Positions 1-8,921 of a DNA stretch of 63,312 bases are shown here, in pieces (within the stretch, counting starts at the first letter, position 1; each line of letters opens with the position of its first letter). The notes under the pieces were generated by a model. The model did not search any database and was not told where the DNA came from. It saw only the letters and a list, made by a program, of their open reading frames with translations. The DNA is from Phycisphaerae bacterium (lineage in GTDB: Bacteria; Planctomycetota; Phycisphaerae; Phycisphaerales; SM1A02), in the NCBI GenBank assembly GCA_002716385.1, contig PBAX01000005.1:149066-212377 (forward strand). Reading direction: 5' to 3'. The position numbers and the translations under genes were made by a program.

Positions 1-180
1 CGCCAGATCATTCCGAGATGGTCGTTCAGAAACGATGTCGCGTGTCTGCCGGTCGTGTCACATGCATGAGAAAACCATTTTCATGTTGCAAATATGAAGT
101 GGATACTTGAGCAGATGTTGAATGTATGTTTACACTCAAGCAAGACGTTTCAGGCAAACGTCCGAAAACATGTCAACATG

Positions 181-217
181 CAGACGTCGATCGATGCTCC
201 GACACGATCGGCGTCTG
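181..217 (-). terminator. hairpin downstream of nuoH, possible terminator
   Basis: A 12-bp inverted repeat (181-192 with 206-217, one T-G wobble, 13-nt loop) lies 20 nt past the nuoH stop. The minus strand after the stem has only a broken T run, so termination is uncertain. A smaller perfect 7-bp repeat (144-150 with 156-162) lies just beyond it. I see no gene in 1-236. Confidence 0.3.
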
Positions 218-236
218 TCACTTTTGTAAATGGCGA

Positions 237-1517
237 TCAGTTCGTGCCGGCGAGTCCGGCACCGGACTCGTCCTCTGCAGGACTGAAACGACTGCCCACA
301 AGACCAATACGGCGATTCACCTTGGATTGCGAAGGCATCAAGGACTGCAGCAGGAATAGCACGAAAATGGCCACAAGCGAGCCGGCCCACAGGTAGGGCG
401 TCCAACCCAGATACACAAAGAGCGAGGTCATGAGAAGTAGGCCGAGGCTGATTGGAATCATTCCTTCCCAGGCCAGCTTCATGAGCTGGTCGAAACGGAA
501 CCGCGGCAAGGTCCAGCGAATCATCATGCCGAAGAAGATCAGAAGGAAGCATTTGCCCAGAACAATGCCGAACTGAAGCAGGATCAGGAAGATGCCGCCA
601 GTCTGGGGTAGATCCCATCCAGTCACAGGATTGATCGACCAGCCACCAAGGAAAAGCGTGGTGAAGAAGGCCGCGCCGACGACTAGATGGATGTACTCGC
701 CCATGAAGAAAAGGGCCCATTTCATCGAGGAATACTCGGTATGCCAACCGCCGACCAGCTCCTGCTCAGCTTCAGCCAGATCGAATGGAGCCCGATTCGC
801 CTCTGCCAGCAGGCATATGAAGAAGATGATCGCGGCCAGTGGCTGCTGCACCAGATTCCACTGGCCACCAAGCTGCTGAGCGACGATCTCTTGAGGAAGA
901 AGCGTTCCTGCCGCCAACACCACACAGAGAAGAGCCAGCCCCATGGGGATTTCATACGAGATCATCTGGGCGGTCGCCCGAAGGCCTCCGAGGAACGAGA
1001 ACTTGTTGTTGGAAGCCCAGCCGCCAAGCCCCACTCCGTAGACACCCAGTGATCCGGTTGCCACGAGGTAGATCACACCGATGTTGATGTCGGCACCCAT
1101 TATGGAGACCGTCTGGCCGCCACCTATATCCAGATAGCCAGCCCATGGAATCACGACGAACCCGATCATTGCCGGTATGACCGTGATCACCGGTGCCAGT
1201 ATGAAGAGCGTCCGATCGACGCCCTTTGGCATGAACTCCTCCTTGACGAAGAGCTTGAGCCCGTCAGCAAGCGGCTGCAGAAGTCCCATGGGCCCAACAC
1301 GATTGGGTCCGATCCGATCCTGAACCCATGAGCAAACCTTGCGTTCCAGCAGAATGAGATAGGCAGCCGCCCCGAGACACAGGTGAAGAACCACAAGTAT
1401 CACGACCACGGACGCTATGAGCTGCGGGACCCAGGGATGCAGATCCATGAGTTCAGGAATCCAGGAGGGAATGTCCATAGGAGTGTCAGTGTAGCCGGGA
1501 GAGGCTATCGAGGACAC
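237..1517 (-). CDS. nuoH: NADH-quinone oxidoreductase subunit H
   Basis: This is the proton-pumping membrane subunit of respiratory complex I that forms much of the quinone chamber next to the peripheral arm. The 426-residue product is strongly hydrophobic. It has the family signatures DRIGPNRVGPMG (about residues 67-78) and EANRAPFDLAEAEQELVG (239-256). It is longer than the roughly 325 residues of the E. coli protein, with about 30 extra N-terminal residues and a polar C-terminal tail. The start is GTG at 1517, 13 nt after carB stops; an in-frame ATG at 1478 is an alternative, and neither has a strong Shine-Dalgarno sequence. The gene normally sits between nuoG and nuoI. Here carB precedes it, and at least 236 nt without a gene follow it, so it is separated from nuoI. 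Confidence 0.95.
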   Translation of the reverse strand: MSSIASPGYTDTPMDIPSWIPELMDLHPWVPQLIASVVVILVVLHLCLGAAAYLILLERKVCSWVQDRIGPNRVGPMGLLQPLADGLKLFVKEEFMPKGVDRTLFILAPVITVIPAMIGFVVIPWAGYLDIGGGQTVSIMGADINIGVIYLVATGSLGVYGVGLGGWASNNKFSFLGGLRATAQMISYEIPMGLALLCVVLAAGTLLPQEIVAQQLGGQWNLVQQPLAAIIFFICLLAEANRAPFDLAEAEQELVGGWHTEYSSMKWALFFMGEYIHLVVGAAFFTTLFLGGWSINPVTGWDLPQTGGIFLILLQFGIVLGKCFLLIFFGMMIRWTLPRFRFDQLMKLAWEGMIPISLGLLLMTSLFVYLGWTPYLWAGSLVAIFVLFLLQSLMPSQSKVNRRIGLVGSRFSPAEDESGAGLAGTN

Positions 1518-1530
1518 TCAAATCATCCGC

Positions 1531-4500
1531 CTAATGGGATGATGCCATCGCCATTTCCGGGAAGGCGTCCTGAAGCGCATTGACCGTCCAGCTGCCCGCC
1601 CGAAGGGCGCTGATGGCACTGACCGCCGCCAGAGCGCCGGTACCTGTCGTGATCATAGGCACCCTGTTCAGCACGGCCATTGCCCGCAACCTGCCTTCAT
1701 CCGTATCCGAGCCCGTTCTGGTCGGAGTATTGATGATGAGATCGATTTCCCCATTGGCAAGAAGGTCGAGGATGTTCGGCCGTACCCCTTCCGAAATCTT
1801 CCTGATCAGATCGGTCTCGACACTATGACTGAGCAGCATGTCTCTGGTTCCCACCGTAGTGCAGACGGTGAATCCCATCGAAACCAAGGATCTGGCAACC
1901 TCGATGCAGGTGGACTTGTCGGAATCCCGAACGCTGAGGAACACGCGACCCGACGTGGGCAATGGCAGCCCCGCAGCCATTTTGGACTTCGCGAGCGCCA
2001 TCGAGGAGGAGCGGTCCAGCCCCATGACCTCGCCAGTCGATCGCATTTCCGGACCGAGTACCACATCGACTCCGGGGAATTTCTCGAAGGGGAAGACGGG
2101 TTCCTTCACGGCCGTGAACTCATGGTCCAGCTTCTCCTCCACATCGAGCTCGTCAAGGGACGCGCCCATCATGACCCTAGCGGCGATCCGTGACCAGGGC
2201 TGGCCAGTGGCCTTCGCGACGTACGGCACCGTCCGGGAAGCCCGGGGGTTGACCTCGATAACGAAGATGTCCTCGTCCTTGATGGCCATCTGGATGTTCA
2301 TGAGCCCACGAACGGGGAGATGGGCCGCGAGTTTGCGAGCCGTTTCACAGATCCGATCCCGTATGCCAGGTCTCAATGACGCCGGCGGCAACGTGCATGC
2401 CGAATCACCCGAATGCACACCCGCCTGCTCGATATGTTCCATCACCCCGCAGACAACCGCTCTGGGCTGATCCGTACTCAGGGTCAGCTGCTTGCTGGAA
2501 GTGGCCTGATTCGGAGTGAAATCGGCCACGACGTCGACATCCACCTCAATCGCCTCCGAGAGGAATCGATCGATGAGCACGGGCGCATTCCTCAGTTCGG
2601 AGACATCGACGGCGGTCCTCATGTAGTTGTCGAGGGATTCCTCGTCGAAACAGATTTCCATCCCACGTCCTCCCAGAACGTAACTGGGACGAACCAGAAC
2701 CGGATAGCCGATTGTTTCCGCGATCTCGCGGGCCTGTCCAAGGGAGTGGGCTATGCCGTTGTCGGGCTGCCGTAGATCCAGTTCCTGGAGAATCCGCTTG
2801 AAACGATCCCTGTCCTCCGCGGCATCGATGGATTCCAGCCCCGTGCCTATGATCGGCACCCCCGCAGCGGCCAGGCCGTGGGCAAGGTTCAAGGGCGTCT
2901 GCCCCCCGAACTGCACGATGACGCCGACAACTCCTCCTGTCCGATCCGGAACCTCGGTGCCGCCCCCGTTCAGACGTTCAAGGATGTCCAGCGTGTCCTC
3001 GAGTGTGAGTGGCTCGAAGAAGAGCAGATCACTCGTGTCGTAGTCGGTGCTCACCGTCTCCGGATTGGAGTTGATCATCACCGATTCGAAATCCATGTCC
3101 TCACAGGCAAATGCCGCCTGGCAACAGCAGTAGTCGAACTCGATGCCCTGACCGATCCTGTTGGGGCCTCCGCCGAGAATGACGATCTTGGGCCGATCGC
3201 TGATTCGTATCTCGTCGTCGATGACCGGCTGACCATTTCGGGTGAACGGCGTCTCGTAGGTCGAGTAGTAGTACGGCGTGATTGCCTCGAACTCGGCAGC
3301 ACAGGTATCGACCAGCTTGAACACCGGCCGAATACCGTTCGACTGGCGATGAGCCCGGACCGAAAGAATGCTGCTGGTCGAGACTTCGCCCAGATACAGG
3401 CAGGCCAGCTGCGGATCCGAGTAGCCATACGCCTTTGCCTTCGCCAGTGTTTCGACAGGCACATCCTCGAGCCTGTTCCATCGTGTCAGTTCATCTTCGA
3501 ATGCCACCAGCTGCCTGAACTGCTCGAGGAACCAGTGATCGATTCCCGTCAATTCATGGATGCGATCGAGTTCCCAACCCATCTTGATGGCGTAGCGGAC
3601 GTAGTACAGACGACCCTGACATGGAACACTCAGTTTTCGGGTGACGGTGTCCTCCTCCAGAGGCCAGACGGCATCCTCTTCTCCACGCCTGGCCGCCAGC
3701 CAGAGGTCCTGTTCATCAAGGCCGTATCCAAATCGCTTGACCTCCATGGAGCGGATGGCCTTCTGGAAACTCTCCTTGAATGTGCGACCGATGCTCATGG
3801 CTTCGCCAACGGATTTCATCTGGGTCGTGAGTGTCTCGTCCGCCTCCGGGAACTTCTCGAATGTCCATCGGGGCATCTTCGTCACGACATAGTCGATGGA
3901 CGGTTCGAAGCAGGCCGACGTGGTTCCGGTGATGTCGTTGCGAAGCTCGTCCAGCGTGTATCCGATGGCCAGCTTCGTGGCGATTCTGGCCACAGGGAAC
4001 CCCGTCGCCTTCGAAGCCAGTGCCGAGGATCTGGAAACGCGGGGGTTCATCTCCACGACCACCATCCGACCATCCGCCGGATTGATCGCGAACTGGACGT
4101 TGGCGCCGCCGGTACTGACCCCGACCGCCCTGAGAATCGCGAAAGCCGCGTCTCGCATCTTCTGATATTCGCGATCCGACAAGGTCATGATCGGTGCGAC
4201 GGTGATCGAATCGCCCGTATGGACGCCCATTGCATCGATGTTCTCGATGCCGCAGACAACAACGCAGTTGTCATTGCGATCACGAACGACTTCCAGTTCG
4301 TATTCCTTCCAACCAAGAACGGATTCATCGATCTGAACCTGATTGATGCGTGATGCCGATATGCCTCGTCGCACGAGATCATCGAATTCCTCACGGTTGT
4401 AGGCGATACCACCACCGCTGCCACCGAGTGTGAACGCCGGTCGGATGATCGCCGGCAGGCCGATCTCCTCGAGAAACTCATCCGCCTCCTCACTCGTGGT

Positions 4501-4962
4501 CACGACGGCCGCACGCGGCATGTCCAGCTTGCACTGTTCGACGATCCCACGGAACGCCTGACGGTCCTCCGCGCGGTGGATGATCTCGCTGTTCGCGCCG
4601 ATCATCTCGACGTCGAACTCGTCCAGGATCCCGCTCTCTTCAAGTTCAGTGGCGCAATTCAACGCGGTCTGTCCGCCAAGCGTCGGAAGCAGGACATCGA
4701 CCGGTGTTCCCTGATCCCGTTCCTTCTGAAGAATGCGACGAACCGCTTCGGCGGTTATGGGTTCGATGTATGTCCGATCCGAGAAACCCGGATCAGTCAT
4801 GATCGTGGCGGGATTGGAATTGACCAGGACCACTCGGAAGCCATCCTCACGAAGGGCCTTGCAGGCCTGCGTGCCGGAATAGTCGAACTCACAGCCCTGA
4901 CCAATGACAATCGGGCCCGATCCGAGCAGCAATACAGTCTGGATGTCCTCTCGGCGTGGCAT
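1531..4962 (-). CDS. carB: carbamoyl-phosphate synthase large subunit
   Basis: The enzyme makes carbamoyl phosphate from bicarbonate, ATP and glutamine-derived ammonia for arginine and pyrimidine synthesis in the cytoplasm. The 1143-residue product begins with the typical [18 protein letters not shown] region. It shows two tandem carboxyphosphate/carbamate ATP-grasp halves, marked by [18 protein letters not shown] in the first and [19 protein letters not shown] in the second. It ends with an MGS-like allosteric domain ([18 protein letters not shown]). It is somewhat longer than the roughly 1070 residues of E. coli. The small subunit gene carA is not adjacent. The ATG start at 4962 is the only one that fits the conserved N-terminus. 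It is the first gene of a two-gene minus-strand unit with nuoH and is divergent from plsC. Confidence 0.97.
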   Translation of the reverse strand: MPRREDIQTVLLLGSGPIVIGQGCEFDYSGTQACKALREDGFRVVLVNSNPATIMTDPGFSDRTYIEPITAEAVRRILQKERDQGTPVDVLLPTLGGQTALNCATELEESGILDEFDVEMIGANSEIIHRAEDRQAFRGIVEQCKLDMPRAAVVTTSEEADEFLEEIGLPAIIRPAFTLGGSGGGIAYNREEFDDLVRRGISASRINQVQIDESVLGWKEYELEVVRDRNDNCVVVCGIENIDAMGVHTGDSITVAPIMTLSDREYQKMRDAAFAILRAVGVSTGGANVQFAINPADGRMVVVEMNPRVSRSSALASKATGFPVARIATKLAIGYTLDELRNDITGTTSACFEPSIDYVVTKMPRWTFEKFPEADETLTTQMKSVGEAMSIGRTFKESFQKAIRSMEVKRFGYGLDEQDLWLAARRGEEDAVWPLEEDTVTRKLSVPCQGRLYYVRYAIKMGWELDRIHELTGIDHWFLEQFRQLVAFEDELTRWNRLEDVPVETLAKAKAYGYSDPQLACLYLGEVSTSSILSVRAHRQSNGIRPVFKLVDTCAAEFEAITPYYYSTYETPFTRNGQPVIDDEIRISDRPKIVILGGGPNRIGQGIEFDYCCCQAAFACEDMDFESVMINSNPETVSTDYDTSDLLFFEPLTLEDTLDILERLNGGGTEVPDRTGGVVGVIVQFGGQTPLNLAHGLAAAGVPIIGTGLESIDAAEDRDRFKRILQELDLRQPDNGIAHSLGQAREIAETIGYPVLVRPSYVLGGRGMEICFDEESLDNYMRTAVDVSELRNAPVLIDRFLSEAIEVDVDVVADFTPNQATSSKQLTLSTDQPRAVVCGVMEHIEQAGVHSGDSACTLPPASLRPGIRDRICETARKLAAHLPVRGLMNIQMAIKDEDIFVIEVNPRASRTVPYVAKATGQPWSRIAARVMMGASLDELDVEEKLDHEFTAVKEPVFPFEKFPGVDVVLGPEMRSTGEVMGLDRSSSMALAKSKMAAGLPLPTSGRVFLSVRDSDKSTCIEVARSLVSMGFTVCTTVGTRDMLLSHSVETDLIRKISEGVRPNILDLLANGEIDLIINTPTRTGSDTDEGRLRAMAVLNRVPMITTGTGALAAVSAISALRAGSWTVNALQDAFPEMAMASSH

Positions 4963-5081
4963 GGTTTGGCTACTGATCCGGAGGGGATCTGAGACAGGCT
5001 AACCCACAATGGCCGGAGTCTCAATCGGGCTGTGGATGACTTTGCATTGACAGGCGGCAAATCAGAGGGGACGCTCTTTCT

Positions 5082-5834
5082 GTGAGCATCCTCGACATAC
5101 TTCTGGTCTCCGCCGGCAGCTACCTTCTGGCAGCGGCGATCTGGCAGATCTGGATTACCCCCCGGCTGAGACGAAAGCTGGCTGGGGATGCTGGAATCGG
5201 ATTCTGCTCGATCATTCTCCGCTGGTATTGCCGCCTCCTCCATCGGATCCAGATCTCCGGCGAGGAGCACCTCTCCGGTCTGAAAGGCCCCCTCATCGTG
5301 GCCTGCAATCACAGTTCGCCGATCGATCCACTCCTGATTCAAGCAGCCTTCCCGCGATTCATCGAGTGGATGATGGCGACTGATCAGATGCCGCCCGATA
5401 CCCAGATGATCTGGCGATTCACCCGTGTCATCCCCACTGAACGGCGAAATCCAACAGCAAGAGCCGCCATCAAGGCGATCCGGAGCCTGCGGTCGGGCGA
5501 AATCGTCGGCATCTTCCCCGAGGGGCGAATTGCCGTGCCCCCAGAACAGATCATGCCGTTCCATCAGGGCATCGGTGAACTGGCCAGCCGAACCGAGGCC
5601 CCTGTCCTGCTGGCACACATAACTGGAACATCCGACTCAATGTCGATCGCTGGTGCCATCCTGCGGCGGAGCCGAACTCGAATCCAGTTCATTGATGTCA
5701 TGTCCTGGCCTCGCAAGAGCGATCCCGCCAGGATCACCGAGGATCTGCAAACGCGGCTGCAGGAAGCCTCGGGCTGGCCTGTGGCATCGGAGTCTCCGCC
5801 GCTGCCGGACGACCCCGACCCTTTTCTGCCCTGA
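5082..5834 (+). CDS. plsC: 1-acyl-sn-glycerol-3-phosphate acyltransferase family protein
   Basis: This is a PlsC-like enzyme expected to acylate lysophosphatidic acid at the membrane during phospholipid synthesis. The 250-residue product has an N-terminal hydrophobic segment (about residues 3-24). It has the catalytic HX4D box in NHSSPIDP (about residues 82-89) and the substrate-binding FPEGRI motif (about residues 146-151). The GTG start at 5082 is preceded by a good AGAGGGG ribosome-binding site. It heads a plus-strand run with ruvA, manC and ruvX, with small gaps between the genes. The family also contains acyltransferases for other lipids, so the exact acceptor is inferred. Confidence 0.85.
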   Translation: MSILDILLVSAGSYLLAAAIWQIWITPRLRRKLAGDAGIGFCSIILRWYCRLLHRIQISGEEHLSGLKGPLIVACNHSSPIDPLLIQAAFPRFIEWMMATDQMPPDTQMIWRFTRVIPTERRNPTARAAIKAIRSLRSGEIVGIFPEGRIAVPPEQIMPFHQGIGELASRTEAPVLLAHITGTSDSMSIAGAILRRSRTRIQFIDVMSWPRKSDPARITEDLQTRLQEASGWPVASESPPLPDDPDPFLP

Positions 5835-5870
5835 TGGCGCGACAAGGCGACTGACCGCTACCATGTGCTC

Positions 5871-6497
5871 ATGATCAGCAGGATCGCTGGACGTCTGATT
5901 CAGGCCAATGATGGCCGGGCTCTTCTGGAATGCGAACACCTCGTCTACGAGGTCCTTGTTCCCGGGTGCGATATCCCCGCCTTGAACAGCCAGTGCGGAA
6001 CGGTCATCGTCTTCCATACGCTGCACTATCACGAATCACATGGTCAGGGATCTTCCTTCGTACCCAGACTGGTCGGATTTGCCACCGAACGGGATCGAGC
6101 CTTTTTCGAACTCTTCACGACCGTCAAGAACATCGGCTATCGAAAGGCCCTCCGGGCCCTACAGCTGCCGTTTGAACGTGTGGCTACAGCCATCGCCGGC
6201 AAGGATGCCGCAATGCTGACATCCCTACCTGAAATCGGCAAACGCACCGCCGAGACGATCATCGCCGAACTCAGCGGCAAGGTTGATGATTTCATCGAGG
6301 ATGTCCCTCAGGTGGTCGCGGAAGACGACGCCACGACATCACTCATCAACGACACGGTTTCCATGCTGACGACGCTTGGCGAAAGCCGCAGCGAAGCACA
6401 GTCACTCGCCCAGCGGGCACTGGCCGTCGAACCAACGATCACCACCCCCGACGCCCTGCTCTCGGCCGTTTTCCGGCTGAGAGAAACCATCAGGTAG
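5871..6497 (+). CDS. ruvA: Holliday junction branch migration complex subunit RuvA
   Basis: RuvA binds four-way DNA junctions and loads the RuvB helicase during recombinational repair. The 208-residue product has the OB-fold N-terminus beginning MISRIAGRL, as is usual for the family. A helix-hairpin-helix region follows (KNIGYRKALRALQ and SLPEIGKRTAETIIAEL). An acidic linker leads to the C-terminal RuvB-binding domain (about residues 160-208). I chose ATG at 5871 because RuvA normally begins M-I; an in-frame GTG at 5865 would add two residues. ruvB and ruvC are not in the window. Confidence 0.93.
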   Translation: MISRIAGRLIQANDGRALLECEHLVYEVLVPGCDIPALNSQCGTVIVFHTLHYHESHGQGSSFVPRLVGFATERDRAFFELFTTVKNIGYRKALRALQLPFERVATAIAGKDAAMLTSLPEIGKRTAETIIAELSGKVDDFIEDVPQVVAEDDATTSLINDTVSMLTTLGESRSEAQSLAQRALAVEPTITTPDALLSAVFRLRETIR

Positions 6498-6518
6498 CGA
6501 GGGCAATCAGGAGCTCCC

Positions 6519-7595
6519 ATGGAATACGCAATGATCATGGCAGGAGGCGCCGGCACTCGTCTCTGGCCGATGAGCCGGAAAGAACAACCCAAGCAGCTGA
6601 TCCCCTTCATAGGTGGTCAATGCCTGCTGGAGATCGCCGCCAATCGATTGGACGGTGTCGTCCCGACCGAACGACGTCTCATCTGCACCGGCGAAGCGTT
6701 CCGTGAACCGATTCGCGGACGACTCGACGCCTTCAGTGACGAGCAGATCCTCGGAGAGCCCGAAGGCCGGGATACCGTGAATGCGATCGGGCTGACAGCA
6801 GCCGTCTTGCTGCAGCAGGATCCCGACGCCTGCTTTGCGGTCCTGACGGCCGACCACCTCATCGAACCTCAGGATCGTTTTCGCAAGGCATTGCAGACGG
6901 GTTTCGATCTGGTCAGAGAGGACCCCGAACGATTGATCACCTTCGGGATAACACCCACCTACCCCGCCACCGGCTATGGATATGTCGAATTGGGCGAGCA
7001 CATCGGTGGCAACGACGCCAGACAGACGGTTCAGTTCGTTGAAAAACCGGATGAGTCGACCGCCCGGAGCTATCTCGAATCAGGCAACTTCCTCTGGAAC
7101 AGCGGCATGTTTATCTTCTCCGCTGCCGGGTTCATGAATGCACTGGAAGCCTATCTGCCCGAAGCCGCACAAGGACTTCATGCCATTGCCGATGCCTGGA
7201 ATGGACCGGATCGATCTTCGGTGCTCCAGAGGATCTATCCAACCCTGCCAAAGATCAGCGTCGACTACGCCATCATGGAACCGGCATCGAAGGACGACGC
7301 TCGACCGGTCTGCACCGTGCCGATGGATATCCAGTGGCTGGATGTGGGAAGCTGGACCTCCTACGGAGAGACCCTCTCACCGGACACGGACGGCTGTCGA
7401 AGCAATGCGACCTCCATTCATGTCGACTCGCACAATGTCCTTGCCGTCAGCGAGGATCCCGATCATGTCATCGCAACCGTTGGTTGCCATGACATGGTGA
7501 TCATTCACACCGACCGTGTCACCATGATCTGCCCCGCGAGCGAAGCCCAGCGAGTCAAGGATCTGGCGAATGCCGCACCGGACACCCTTCGCTGA
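6519..7595 (+). CDS. manC: mannose-1-phosphate guanylyltransferase
   Basis: The enzyme forms GDP-mannose from mannose-1-phosphate and GTP, supplying sugar for polysaccharides or glycolipids. The 358-residue protein has the N-terminal pyrophosphorylase signature MAGGAGTRLWPMSR (residues 7-20). It also has the downstream motifs LTADHLI and FVEKPD, and FLWNSGMF of the nucleotidyltransferase family. The length matches the monofunctional GMP class; the fused C-terminal phosphomannose isomerase domain is absent. A strong CAGGAG ribosome-binding site precedes the ATG. It is 21 nt downstream of ruvA and 3 nt upstream of ruvX, so co-transcription is likely. Confidence 0.9.
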   Translation: MEYAMIMAGGAGTRLWPMSRKEQPKQLIPFIGGQCLLEIAANRLDGVVPTERRLICTGEAFREPIRGRLDAFSDEQILGEPEGRDTVNAIGLTAAVLLQQDPDACFAVLTADHLIEPQDRFRKALQTGFDLVREDPERLITFGITPTYPATGYGYVELGEHIGGNDARQTVQFVEKPDESTARSYLESGNFLWNSGMFIFSAAGFMNALEAYLPEAAQGLHAIADAWNGPDRSSVLQRIYPTLPKISVDYAIMEPASKDDARPVCTVPMDIQWLDVGSWTSYGETLSPDTDGCRSNATSIHVDSHNVLAVSEDPDHVIATVGCHDMVIIHTDRVTMICPASEAQRVKDLANAAPDTLR

Positions 7596-7598
7596 ACC

Positions 7599-8030
7599 AT
7601 GTTGATCATGTCCATTGACCTCGGAGACAAGCGAACCGGCGTTGCCATCGGCGACGAAGGCACCGGCACGGCCATGCCGGTCGAGGTTCTCGAGATTCCC
7701 AGAGGTCCCGCTCTTCTGCAGGCCGTGCGGGAAGCCGTCGGCGTTCATGGCCCGGCGGAACTTGTCGTGGGCCTGCCGTTGAACATGGATGGAACGGAAG
7801 GCGACCGAGCTAAACTCTGTCGCGATTTCGGAAACGAGCTCCAGCAGGCAACCGGATTGCCTGTTCATTTCCAGGACGAAAGGCTCAGCTCGGATGAAGC
7901 GAATCGTCGCATGGCTCGATCTGGACGAACCCACATCGCCAAGAAACGCCTTAGGGATGCGTTGGCCGCCTGTGTGGTTCTGGAGGATTTCCTGGAGAGC
8001 CGAGACGCCGGCGATTCAAGACTGCGATGA
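7599..8030 (+). CDS. ruvX: RuvX/YqgF family putative Holliday junction resolvase
   Basis: This RNase H-fold nuclease family is linked to 16S rRNA 5'-end processing and proposed Holliday junction resolution. The 143-residue product has the first catalytic Asp in MSIDLGDKRTGVAIGD (residues 4-19). It also has the conserved VVGLPLNMDG segment, DERLSS, and a C-terminal RDALAACVVLEDFL segment with the last acidic residue. An in-frame ATG at 7608 is an alternative start. The gene follows manC by 3 nt, and its 3' end overlaps the convergent lactonase-like gene by 15 bp. Two junction-linked genes, ruvA and ruvX, in one run is consistent with DNA-repair housekeeping. Confidence 0.9.
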   Translation: MLIMSIDLGDKRTGVAIGDEGTGTAMPVEVLEIPRGPALLQAVREAVGVHGPAELVVGLPLNMDGTEGDRAKLCRDFGNELQQATGLPVHFQDERLSSDEANRRMARSGRTHIAKKRLRDALAACVVLEDFLESRDAGDSRLR

Positions 8031-8828
8031 CGCGGCCTCGCGATCGAAGTACCACTTGAGCATTCGTTCGGACGACTTCAAACCGGCTGCGGGAAACTGC
8101 ATGGCTTCCCTTGGATCAACGGCCTGTCGTCTCATGGCAAGACCGGCCGCCTCTCCCTGCACCAGCACCTGGATCATCCTGGCGTCATTGATGATCGGCA
8201 GCGTGAGCGTGACCCAATACTGTTCCCCTTCGGGATGATCCGATTGCGTGAATCTCATGTGTCGGTTCGTTTCCAGAACCGCCTCTTCACCAGGAAACAA
8301 TCCACCGACGCGGCCACTTCCATCGACATCGAGCACGACACAATCAAGCTGACCGGCCCCTCGCAATCGCGACGACAGCTCCGAATCAAGACGCGCATGC
8401 ATGATCTCGTCAGCAGACTCGTCCGTGGCCGGTATGGGATGAACCTGTGTGATGGGAATGCCGGCTGGAATGATGAGCGACTCGCGAAGACGCCCATAGC
8501 AGGAGAGCGGATCATTGCGAGGCACACAACGATCATCACCGATCCAGAGATGGGTTCGATCCCATGGAAATCTCCTGAGATCGGGATCGAACATCATTCG
8601 CCGACAGAGTCCTTCCAGACCCTCACTTCCACTGAAGGCAAGATGAAAACTACCGTAACGGTGCGTGCAGTCGAGTGCCTGTGCCAATAGATCCGCCGTG
8701 ATCAGATCGAGAACATCCTCTCCCCGATCCGGTGCAGCCACCGTTCCTGGCAGGCATGGAAGGTCGGGGCGAGCAAGGTGCTCCAGTGGATACCCGTGTT
8801 CACGTCCATCGGATTGTTCAGAAGACAT
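8016..8828 (-). CDS. 6-phosphogluconolactonase-like protein with altered active site
   Basis: The 270-residue protein has the overall layout of the SOL/DevB 6-phosphogluconolactonase (NagB-like) family, whose members hydrolyse 6-phosphogluconolactone. Family hallmarks visible are FHLAFSGSEGLEGL (counterpart of the LSGGSTP loop), WIGDDRCVPRNDPLSCYG and WVTLTLPIINDAR. The catalytic loop, normally G-x-G-x-D-G-H-x-x-S-L-F-P-G, reads LDVDGSGRVGGLFPG here. The usual catalytic Asp and His align with Ser and Arg. The product may therefore be inactive or have another substrate. I chose ATG at 8828 because GGAG lies 9 nt upstream; ATG at 8852 lacks a ribosome-binding site. No other pentose-phosphate gene is in the window. 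Confidence 0.7.
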   Translation of the reverse strand: MSSEQSDGREHGYPLEHLARPDLPCLPGTVAAPDRGEDVLDLITADLLAQALDCTHRYGSFHLAFSGSEGLEGLCRRMMFDPDLRRFPWDRTHLWIGDDRCVPRNDPLSCYGRLRESLIIPAGIPITQVHPIPATDESADEIMHARLDSELSSRLRGAGQLDCVVLDVDGSGRVGGLFPGEEAVLETNRHMRFTQSDHPEGEQYWVTLTLPIINDARMIQVLVQGEAAGLAMRRQAVDPREAMQFPAAGLKSSERMLKWYFDREAASSQS

Positions 8829-8921
8829 GCCTGTGATCTCCGCAATCATCAACTGTACACGTTCATGCCCGGTAGGATGATGGTGAACGATTCCGGTAGA
8901 TACCTTGTCAAGGACATTTTC

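Noticed and set aside
2878..4353. 491-codon open frame on the plus strand opposite carB
   Set aside because: It is antisense to a full-length conserved gene, its translation has no recognisable domain, and long antisense frames are expected from this codon bias.
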